Shown here: piece by piece, positions 44,699 through 54,778 of the stretch
Numbering within the stretch: position 1 is the first letter of the stretch
Layout of the letters: every line of letters starts with the position of its first letter
Origin: Chamaecrista fasciculata
Taxonomy: Eukaryota; Streptophyta; Magnoliopsida; Fabales; Fabaceae
DNA length: 64,000 nt
Direction: 5' to 3'
NCBI GenBank assembly: GCA_003254925.1
Contig: QANZ01020629.1
Location: 50,089-114,088, forward strand
Notes under the pieces: model-generated
Seen by the model: the letters and a program-made list of their open reading frames with translations, nothing else
Told to the model about the DNA's origin: nothing
Databases searched by the model: none
Position numbers and translations under genes: made by a program

Positions 44699-47332
44699 TT
44701 AATCTTCTTTCCATATACGACCAGTGATCCTTAACTTTAACTCTTGCCTATCCCCACCAGAAAAATAAAGAGCTAGATTCCTCTGAATGATAAGTCCATC
44801 TTGACTGTCACGAACTTTTCTATGACTGTCACGGATACTCCTAGGAATTCCTTGCCATACGAGTTTACGGCCATTTGCACCAACTTCCAAACTGTAGTTG
44901 AATTTCTTTGCCTCATTGTCATCGCCCATGAATCTTAAAAACGCCATATATACTGGAGCCATGCCAAGCTGGAAAGCTTCAAAGTGCAAGCAGAAATGCC
45001 TTCCGAAACAATTAAAAACCTGCAAACAAGAGATTTCAACATGTAAGTCTCAATTTTGAACTCGATATCAATTAGATTTTGCCATCAGAATGACGTAGAG
45101 AAAATTGCGATGTGAGCTTGCACACCAGGCAGAAAATGTTTAGGAGCCAAAAAAGTCAAAATATATAACCTCTTCAGTATTCGTTTAGCCAATTCTTTCA
45201 AAGTTGCTTCTTTAAAATCCGGCCATTTAAAAAAGATCAGAGGTTGCATGTTTTTCATGTAGAAACAAGTAAGGACGCGTGGTGGGAATAGAAGATAAAA
45301 TTATTAGGAGATATGAATGAAAGAAATTACCAACTGAAACATAAAAAATGCCAGATTGTAAAACGATCATAAAAGGTGCAATATATAAGATGGCTTACAG
45401 TTAGCATCCATGTGGCATTTTCTACTTCATGTGGATTTGATTTGACGTATCGATGGTTGAAGGAACTTCCAACATGCATATCGACCCTGTGATCATCCTT
45501 GAGATGGTTAACAAGAGTTGGAATGTCACCCACCACAGAGCACTCAGATCCAGCATAGGGACAATTGTATGGGCGAAATCTACAGTTTTGTTCATGCTTC
45601 AACTTGGAGTAGTATGGGAATATATCAGGACAACCTAAATTCTGATATCTGCAAGGAATCTCCAACGACTCCGCCACTCTCTCCAGAGCCAAACACCTTA
45701 TATTTCCAAGATCGTAGTGACAAGTTGGACAACGGTTATGCATTCCAATCTTACAGTTTGAACATAGTGTGTGGCCATTAGGGCACTGAAACCCAAAGCA
45801 GTCATAAAGGGAAGCTTAAGATACTTCATATATGACAAACTCGACATTTGAAAAGTTGAGGGAAATCAATGATTAAAAGTAACTACATCATGTAATTTCT
45901 AATTAGTGGAATATGATCAACTAATCAAGCAGGTATATATATAGTTTATGAATTTCAGCAATCATCTGTGCCAACTCTCAGTAAAAAAGGAAGAGAAAAC
46001 CATCAAGTTCTTGAAGGGATTATGCGATGCTCTCTTGAAGGCGATATTCAACTATCAACATCCTCTACTTCAAATGAAATTTTTTGAGTTTCTTCAACTG
46101 TTCTGAACCCAACTAAGCGTTGATCTCTATTCAAAACCCCTCTCCAACTTCAAAGGAGATCAGAATCAACATATCTGAATAAGAACTCAGATCTGCAATC
46201 TCATTCCTAACATTCCTTTTGCAGGATCCACACTATCTCAAGTAAGTTTTCACCTGTTTTTTATCCATGTTGCTCTAAAATATTCATTTAAGTAACAAGT
46301 AAAATACTAAGAAATGGGAGAAAAAATAAATTTCCTTCTCGTTTGAATACTACCAAGTGACTCCCTTGACCAAACAAAATAAAATACCTTCAGACAAACG
46401 GTGCATAAGCTAACTAACTCCACCATTCTAGGAAAAGATTTGTTATTACTTATTATCTGTACAATATCTCTCTCCCTACCTTCTCTCCAACAGACTATTT
46501 AAAATTTAAATTCTTTTCTGTTATTTATCATCTTCAGATAGGATTCTGTAAATTATATATATAATATACTCACACATACACCAAAAATAAACATCTACTA
46601 TTTATCACTTTATGATGGTATTAGAGTCCTATCAAGCTCTCACAAGCCCGATCCCTCCTCTCCCACAAGACCACAACTCACCTATGGCTTCCAACAGCAC
46701 ACCCACTCAAAATGTCGCACCAACAACAAATGTCGGTAAAGCCGACAATACTTCTGGAACAACATACACAGTTGTTCAATTCAACCCTGTTACCCAACTC
46801 TCCATCAAACTTACTGGACCACAAAATTTTGTTCTCTGGAAAGCCACGACCCCAAGGGCTCCTGCCATGAACCAAATGTTATTCTTCCTCTTCTCTGCAT
46901 CTCACAACCCACCATTCCCAATCAAAACCAACAACTAAATTACTTCTGCATTGTTTTTAGCAATTTGAAAAGGTCACTTGATGAAGTTTAATATGCAACA
47001 GCTATAGGACGCATGGTCCATCATTCAGTACTTGTTTGCACATGAAATTTTAGATTCCCAAGTGATAAAGAAAGTAATTAGAAACTGAAACGGAAATGCA
47101 AGTATTTCACCTGGTGGATTGGGGGATACATCAAGTTCTTGCAGACAGGACACTCAAGTAAGGCATGCACACCGCTCTTTGAACTGATTCCATGTCTTCC
47201 ACCCAACCCACTGCCAGTTTTTTTATGAGTACTATTACTATTAGACTCAGATTTGGCCTTGGCTGTATCATAATCTGAAAATGTCTGGCGAGACTCAAGA
47301 ACTTCTTTGCAAGCGCTGCCTCCAGGAGCCAT
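44699..47332 (-). CDS. SINAT-type (seven in absentia) RING E3 ubiquitin ligase
   Basis: Three coding exons: 47111-47332, 45399-45785, 44699-45019. They join in frame to 309 residues, the normal SINAT size. The RING is C3HC4-like, with Cys61, Cys64, Cys75, His79, Cys82, Cys85, Cys93 and Cys96. The SIAH-type zinc fingers follow (CRYQNLGCPDIF ... HEQNCRFRPYNCPY ... HLKDDHRVDMH), then the substrate-binding/dimerisation domain in exon 3, ending RITGRIWKED. SINATs attach ubiquitin to transcription factors and to autophagy or ESCRT components in plants. The first coding intron (45786-47110) carries a copia-like fragment. The leader is probably spliced as well (upstream exon near 48574-48700). Confidence 0.93.
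46439..46938 (+). mobile_element. Copia-type gag/LTR fragment within the SINAT intron
   Basis: At 46615-46628 the plus strand reads TGGTATTAGAGTCC, close to the plant copia tRNA-Met primer-binding site. It is followed by an ORF whose product contains NPVTQLSIKLTGPQNFVLWKA, the start of Ty1-copia Gag, truncated about 40 residues later. The AT-rich stretch before it, with a TATA-like TATATATAATATA, is probably the end of a 5' LTR; the left boundary is not defined. The rest of the element is missing. It is antisense to the host gene and removed with the intron. Confidence 0.65.
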
Positions 47333-47437
47333 TACTAATTTAGATCTGATGTATTTCTTCTCAATCAATACGACCCAGAATTCTAGTTTAGAACTCCAAT
47401 CTCGTCTGCTTTGCGTTCTTTTACAACCATGCTACAT
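47333..47437 (-). other. Probable 5' UTR segment of the SINAT gene with a minimal uORF
   Basis: A possible acceptor, TTTCTCAG, ends at 47438 on the minus strand. The leader segment then begins ATGTAG, a start codon directly followed by a stop. A second upstream ORF of about 15 codons (ATGGTTGTAAAAG...) ends before the main ATG at 47332. Exon structure is inferred only. Confidence 0.4.
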
Positions 47438-48700
47438 CTGAGAAACAGTAACTTGATCAATCATAAGAAGTTATATTCATAAACAAAACTAACACTACAT
47501 TCAAATTGCCCCACATCTGGGATACAAGATGATAAACAAGTAAGAAGAACTAAGGCATTCCATCTTTTATGGAGTTTGACATGAATAATTTGAAGGTTGT
47601 GACATAGTCATATAGCTAAGTTTTGCACTGCTTGATTGACAAGCTAAGTTATATTCTCATACAACAGAAACAAGACTATGTTGATATTCAAAAGCGTGAT
47701 CGTTCAAGCACACAAGAAGCTTTCATCTGCCTGGCTACATGCTAAAGCCAAAATGTACAACAAGTTCCAGTAAACAAATACTATGCCACTCCAACAGATA
47801 AATTGCTATGAAATGCAATAGTTAATCTATGAATTTTCGAACAGCCAAAGAAAAAATTCAGAACTGCAAAGTACAAATTCATTTCAGATCTCCTGAGGCA
47901 AAATTTACCACAGATCCTGTGTCTCCAGGAAATCGAGGGCAAGCTGTGAGCAACTTTTTAAACTGACATTCGTATCTAAATGAAATATTTCAAATTAATG
48001 TTCTCCAAAAGAACAACCGCCTTTTTTTTCTTTTTCCCCCCTTTCTCCGTTTCGTTGAGCCATCAAATCAACAAAAAAGACATAGTAATTTATAGGATGA
48101 AAACAAAAGCTCAGACATTCAAACAAGCAGCGTAGGTGGGGTAGGATTTTTCCGGAAACTATACCTCTTCCCGATGCAATCCAAACAATCAAAATCTGGA
48201 ACGAACAGGGAAAACAAGGGGGAAAATGATATAACAATTAATATGCCGAACCAGGTTTATCCAATCGCCATCAATGCCCTTATATAGAATCAGAATGCAA
48301 TCAAATCGGGCACATGACTGGCAAAATGAAGACAAATCCAATACAAGCATCCAAAACCATTACGAATCAGAAGAAAAAACAAAACCACGAGATGTGAACA
48401 AAGAGCAAACAGAAAGAAAACAAAAAAAAATTAACAAATAGGCAGTTGAGAATTCCAAGCCTAGTGCGTCTGCATCCCACCAATTCAAACTCGAAAATCT
48501 GGGTTGCGCTCGAATAGAAGAAAAAAACAAAAAGAAATTTAAAATTCAAACGAGAAAAATATCGTATCGTACCACGAGCTCCGGAAGTTGCGCAAATTGC
48601 CCCGGCTATGCAGATTGAAGAAAAGAGAGTGTGAATTTGTTGGTATCGATGCTGCACATCGACGTTCTGTGTTGATCTTCTTCTTCTGGGTTCAAAATCG
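47438..48700 (-). other. Probable leader intron and first exon region of the SINAT gene
   Basis: A donor-like GTG|GTACGATACG on the minus strand at about 48573 could pair with the acceptor at 47438, leaving a first non-coding exon near 48574-48700. No protein-coding sequence is seen. Confidence is low without transcript data. Confidence 0.35.
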
Positions 48701-51240
48701 CAAAAGTCCCCTTTCAGCCCTGTTTTTTATTTATATTTTCTGCTCTGAGTTTCCGACAAATAACAAAATAAAAAATAAAAATGTAAAATATTCGCCTTTG
48801 TCTGTCGTCTCTACCGTTAGTTCCCAACGGTGGACCAGTGAGTCTTCCCGCACGCGACGTTTAAAAGTAAACAAATTTCCTTTCTTTCCCTTCTCTTTTT
48901 ACTTTTTACAGTTTAGTCCGTTGACGTTAATTTTCTTGCATGCCACTCTGTCCCAACTCTTAATTCCTTAAATCCTAATGTCTATGGCAGGGTTCAAGCC
49001 TCCAACTTAACCACTCTGCTCTTAACTTTTCTCTTTAAAGAATAATAAAAACCCATCCTACTATTTTTTTTCTTTTAGAAGAATTTTGGAAATTTCCTGA
49101 TCTCTATATTTGATATTTAAAATACAAAAAAAAACAAAAAAGAAATAACGGATCCAATAAGAAAGAGTAATATTAGCAACACAATTATGAAGGCAACAGG
49201 TATTAGTGATTCTATTGTTTATTATTAGTATGTGAGATAATATCTTATACTAATTAAAAGTGAATTTTTTTGTTAGAACTTTATTATATGAAATATACTA
49301 CTAATCTTAAACAATTCTTTCGCACGTCCTTTCTAATTCCATGTTTAGAAAATATATTAGAAAAGAGGATTATCAGGAAAATGGGTTTCTCTCTCTTTTA
49401 AAAAAAAAATAAAAAATAATTTCCCACCCTAAAATGTAAACATGTAGACTTCAACAACCCCAATATTATTGTGAGTAGTATTGACAATAAGCACCACATG
49501 TGTCCTGTATTCTTGATCTCTGAAACTGAGTCCACCTTTTTCGTCTCTCATTGGAGGAAGAGAGTCTTCTTCAGTTATTTATTTGAATTAATTATGGCTT
49601 CTTAATTGGGCTATAAAGTTTACATTACGTTTCAGGTCAACAACTTAGTGTTTTTTTATGCATTTCTTTCATTCATTTATCTAAACGTTTTAGACCAAAA
49701 TTAAATTAAAATTATAAAGATGGTTAAGTTCTCTCTCTAAATAAATGCAAATATATTTTAAAATATTTAATCCAGAATTTTTTATTAAACTTATCAACTC
49801 TTAACAAATTAATCCATGCATTAATGATTTTTGTTGCTTATAGTGTCTGTCAATTTTTGTAAAGCAATTCCTAAAAGAAAGAGAGAAAGAAATTAATATC
49901 AAAGAAGAATCAACCGAGTCTTATTAGTACATCGTTTTTCTGTCTGTTGAAGTTTCAATGAAAAATTATAAAAAGGGATTCGACAAGTGTCATGTCTGGT
50001 AAAAGAAAAGTTTTGCTGCACAACTTTAGACCACTCCACGCCAATAACTTATTTAGTGCTCCAGATTTATGTAAATTAAAAAAAATGTGCAATAATAGCA
50101 AGAATTAATTGAGTCGAACAATCTTTTTGTCATATAAACCAAAATAAAAATTGAGTATTAAAGCTATATAAACTAGTAGACGAATAATTTATCCTCCATT
50201 TTTGGTGTTTTTTATAGAGTCCAAAATCACCAATAAGTCAATAACAATAAGTACATAATATATAGAGAGGTTTTGGTGTATAATCATTGAAGTTAGCTAA
50301 GTTGCTTACAACATTTCATTTGAAGAATAAATAAATGAAGAACAATAATGTATACTAGGGGCTTTGCGTGCCCTAACGGGCACACAAATATTTATGTAAA
50401 ATAAATAAGGGACTAAATTGTTAACTTAGTAAAGAAAGAGAGACCAAATAGTAAATTTTCTCTTATTTTTAATTTCATAGACTATAGTTTTAAAGATGGA
50501 CGACCAGAAAGGGGTGGAGCCATATAATATAAGATATAAAAACATTGTAATGTGAAGCTAACAGGTGACAGAGCGAGAGCATATACAAAACTATTAGGGT
50601 CAACATATGAAATGACTTGCTCATATAAAAAGACAGAGAACAAGCCAAATCGGGTTCAACAGCTTCAAGTGATGGGACCAAAAAATAAACTACTTATATA
50701 TAAGGGGTTGGTAAGTAATCCTACTTGTATTTGTCTGTATGCATTACTTACAATGTCACGAGTAAAAAAAGAAAAAGGAATAGCATGATTATGTTATTAA
50801 GGAATTATTAATGTTTCTGCTTATTAAATTTGATCCAGACCTTATACCACAACCACCTATATATATATACATCTCACCTATATTCTTATCCATTTCGTCG
50901 TATAAGATCCATTACATGCATGTATGATCTAACAAATAAAGAAAGCAAATTTAACAAGATATTGCTTAAATACCACTTAAACCTAACTACATCTAACCCT
51001 TATTAAATTTTAACTAGTAAAAGAAGCTTTAAAATATTCAAATTCCAGTTTTTTAAATAAATTAAACTACTAAATATTAATGCTATTAAATTATATTTTT
51101 TACTTCTCATATTTTTAAGAATATAATTAATAAAACTTATTTGGATTTGTTTTGAATAAACAAAGCATCTATATTATTTATTCTTTTTGCACATTTTGGT
51201 TGTTAAGTTATAAGTAAAGCTTTTATTACGTATACGAGGT
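48701..51240. other. AT-rich intergenic DNA
   Basis: No gene is recognised over this stretch. A short perfect hairpin, GTGCCC-TAAC-GGGCAC, lies at about 50368-50383. Otherwise the sequence is AT-rich with random short ORFs. Confidence 0.6.
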
Positions 51241-51871
51241 TAGAGGTGTTCAAAATCGAACCAAATCGATTTAACTAAACCAAAACGAACCAAAGCAAAA
51301 TTTGAACTAAATCGATCAATGAGCGGTTTAGTTTTGTTTAGTTAAAAATGCATCAAGATTAGATGGTTTGGTTCGATTAACAATTTGGATATACAGTTAA
51401 CCAAACCGAGCTACTAATATCTATATGTAGTTTTTTTATTTTTATTGTGTTATATGTAATTACATTTAATAACAAAATTATTATTTTTTTTATAATTTAA
51501 TTTTATCTGATTTTTAATCATGTTATCTGCTAATTGAATCGTAAAAATTTATCACCTCGGTCAATGACTAACTACTATTTTTAGTCTTTACAATTCTATC
51601 TTCTTAAATCTCCAATATTGTTTATCATTTTTTTTATCTATTCTATAAATTTAACTTACTACCCTTAAATATTAATTTTTTCTAATTTATAATTAATTAA
51701 TAAAAATAAATAAATTTTTAATCATTTAAACGACTATACAAACCGCCTATTTATTGGTTTGGTTAAACTAATTATTTTTTATAACTTTGTTAAGAATTAC
51801 TTAAAATCGATGTGAACAATTTAATTAAAAATTTTGTTCAAAATCGCCCAACCGCCCAACGAACACTCCTA
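51241..51871. mobile_element. Possible hAT-like MITE
   Basis: The left end reads TAGAGGTGTTCAAAATCGAACC. The reverse complement of the right end reads TAGGAGTGTTCG, a short inverted repeat like hAT ends. Subterminal copies of AACCAAA/CAAAATCG words occur. The flanking 8-mers (TACGAGGT and TATGATCA) agree poorly, so the target duplication is not supported. There is no coding content. Confidence 0.4.
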
Positions 51872-51945
51872 TATGATCACAACTCATTAAAATTACACAC
51901 AACTATAATCAGGGTAGTTTTGTGTAGTTAGATTGTCCTCTTCTA

Positions 51946-52122
51946 TTTTTTTTGGTTAAGTCATGGGCATCCCCGTTTATTTGTGTAATGGTTTAAGCGA
52001 AAATTAATCTTATTTGGACCTCAGAGACGAAATGGTCAGAGCCCTCCCAACAATGTCGACTCTAGGGATCGAACTTGGATCCTCTCCCAAAGATGTAGCT
52101 CGCCTAGCTCGACGCCCACACG
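51946..52122 (-). mobile_element. tRNA-derived SINE, second family, copy 1
   Basis: On the minus strand a tRNA-like 5' part (GAGCTAGGCGAGCTAC, then the B box AAGTTCGATCCCTAGAG) is followed by GACATTGTTGGGAGGG and a tail ending CCCATGACTTAACC with a run of A. The A-rich 3' end is at the low coordinate, fixing the orientation. It is clearly related to 54292-54445. Confidence 0.7.
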
Positions 52123-53402
52123 ACACATCTTCATAAGTTTCATGATATAAAGTCAATTTTTTGTGACTTGATCATGACAACAATAGAAAATAATATCACA
52201 TATGACATATATCATGAATAGATATTGTAATTTTTAAATTTTTATAAAAATTTGTGAATTTTTAATTATTTTTATATATAAATATATGTCGTGTCGTGTC
52301 GTATAATTTTAAGAATCTAGCATGTCAGTGTGTTGGTGTCCGTGTTGTGTTCCGTATCCGTGTCAGTGTTCTAGGTTGTAGGTTCAATTTATGATTTCAC
52401 ATTTTTATCTTTTTAATGTGCATCACTGTACATCTCTTTTATATGCTTCTTTCTCACATATTCCCTTTAATATATATTAATTTGCTTAACGTTAGTTTAA
52501 TTCTTAATTGTTTAAATTCTAAATTTTATTTAATTTATTATTTTAACGGCAAATTGAACCCAGCTTAGTTAATGTGCATTAGCTAGCTAGCTTGAACTAA
52601 GTCATGACTTTATATAGTTAATATATTTTATTTGAAATTTTTTATTGAGATATGATTTAGGTTTGCATTATATCTTTTAAAAAAAAAAGGTTTGCATTAT
52701 ATAGAAGAACAAAATTTAAAGATAAATAATTATTAATAGATTTTAGATAGCATAATAAATATTAAAATCATATAAGTGTCGTACGGGTGTCGGACACGAG
52801 CACATGTCCAACAAGTGACACTCCCTCAAAATAAAGTGTTCATGCTTCATAAATTATTATTATTATAAAATTGGCCTCCCCAATTAAAAATTCTTGCCTC
52901 CGCTTGACTATAATTGATATCATAGCTACGTATCATTATTCTTATGTAAGTATTATGCATCATTATTAATTAAGGCAAAAGTACTAATTTCGTTCCTAAA
53001 CTTTATATCAACTGTCAATTTCGTTTCTAATTTTTTTTTACAGTCAATTTCGTCTCCAATGTTTTACATTTTTTTTATTCTTTACTCTTACATTAACCAA
53101 ATATTAACAATAAAATCTACGTGGCTAATAGTATAGATTAACTTTTACTCTCTTATTCTCTAAAAGTTTTTATTTGACTTAAGCGTACAAAAATGTTTCA
53201 CATAAACCTTCTTATGTAACTTATTATATCCTTTTTTATAGGCATCGCTTGCATACTCTCTCAAATCTAGGAAAGAGACTTCTAAACCAATATATTACAA
53301 GGACAATAATTATTGTATTGTTGTGTATCAAAAAAGGCTTATACTATTATGCATTGGGATATACTTGATATTGTAAAAAGAAAAATGAAACAAAACAAGA
53401 AT
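52123..53402. other. AT-rich intergenic DNA
   Basis: No gene is recognised. The segment at about 52980-53070 contains repeated 'atttcgt' words, possibly MITE debris. Confidence 0.55.
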
Positions 53403-53569
53403 GATTTACAAGAAACAATCACTTCTTAAGCTTATTATATAATACAAAAATAAAGCATGCAACTTGATATGTGTCATAACATGCTTTATTTTTGTTATTA
53501 CATTTATTTACAAGAAACAATCACTTCTTAAGCTTATTATGACGCAAATAAATGTAATGACACATAAAT
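53403..53569. repeat. Compound foldback and direct-repeat structure
   Basis: A direct repeat starting ATTTACAAGAAACAATCA occurs at about 53404 and again at about 53506. Between the copies is a perfect 16-bp inverted repeat: ACAAAAATAAAGCATG (53444-53459) against 53480-53495. A second inverted pair joins ATTACATTTATTT with AAATAAATGTAAT, and ATGTGTCAT with ATGACACAT. This resembles a rearranged foldback element. Confidence 0.75.
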
Positions 53570-53786
53570 CTGAATTTTTTTCCGGCCCGTTGGGAATAGG
53601 GAGCACGGGAAAAATGGGTCACAATGCGAAATAGATAACTCAAAATTATAATGTCATGAAATGTTAGCCTATGTTGTTTTTTCTTTTTTGATGAAAAGCC
53701 TGTGTTGTTTTTTTTTTTCGGTAAGGAGCCTGTGTTGTTTCAAAAGTAACATAACTACCCATAATTTAAGCCCCCGCTCACCCCAC

Positions 53787-53787
53787 C

Positions 53788-53819
<32 letters not shown>
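53787..53819. repeat. TA microsatellite
   Basis: An alternating A/T run of about 30 bases ends in ACAGAG. It is ordinary plant simple sequence. Confidence 0.85.
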
Positions 53820-53822
<3 letters not shown>

Positions 53823-54291
53823 GTAAAATTGCATTGTTATCTTTGAAAAAAGGCAATGATTGTCCTAAATGATTACATTCTAATTGATATGTTACTATTC
53901 AAGTATTTGTTCTTTTGCATTTTAAGGTAAGCTTTGATAAGTAATGACTTTTGATGCGTTGAAAGTTGAGTAATTTGCATCACTTACATTTAGAGTTATC
54001 AGGCGTTTACTAGATTTTACTCGCCCCTAACAATTTGATCACTGATTCGTTGTCCAAATTTATATTTTGAAATTTTCAGATTTCACATATTGAGTATAGA
54101 TACTCTTTATTTCATTCCCTATGTGATTATTATTTTAGTGTTTTTACTAACTTAATTGTTGAAATATCTTCACATAATCATTCCCATTAAACTCTCTTGC
54201 AAGTCATATATTTTCATTGTTCTCCTTACTTTAAAAGCTCCTTGATACCAAGGTAAGATCTCTAAGTCCTATTGTGGTTTATTAAACAATT

Positions 54292-54445
54292 TAATTTTTT
54301 TTTCCTTTAAGTCATGGGTATTTTCGCCTATAAGCGAAGATTAATCCCATTCAAACTAGATGAAATGACCAGAGCCCTCTCAACAATGTCAACTCTAAGG
54401 ATTGAACTTGATCCTCTCTCTAAGATTTTAAAGACGAATATTCAA
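54292..54445 (-). mobile_element. tRNA-derived SINE, second family, copy 2 (degraded)
   Basis: It shares with 51946-52122, in the same order: CATGACTTAA plus an A-run tail, GGTC(A/T)TTTC, GAGAGGGCTCTG, TTGACATTGTTGAGAG and a B-box-like CAAGTTCAATCCTTAGAG on the minus strand. The tRNA-like 5' end is degraded or missing. It lies about 330 bp upstream of the GCP3 ATG. Confidence 0.6.
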
Positions 54446-54778
54446 CACTTAAAAATAATTTTTTGGAAGAAAAAAGGTTATATTTATCAAAAAGCGTTTT
54501 TTATATTTATCAACAATTACAAAATTTTTTCTACGAAGAAAACAATTTACACAATTCTTTGGCCTTTGATATATAAATAAAACCCTCATTTACGAAAAAA
54601 GAGATATATAAAACCCTCATTTCCGCGCCTACATAGAAAATCAAAAAAGCACTCTTTCTATTTCAGTGTGTATAGTTAATAGTTGCACACTCCAGCATTC
54701 GTTTCAGAAAAAAGAAAAGGTTCTGCCAATTCTTCGAGACGCTTTTCTAAATTCAAATTGACTCAATTGACAACACCA

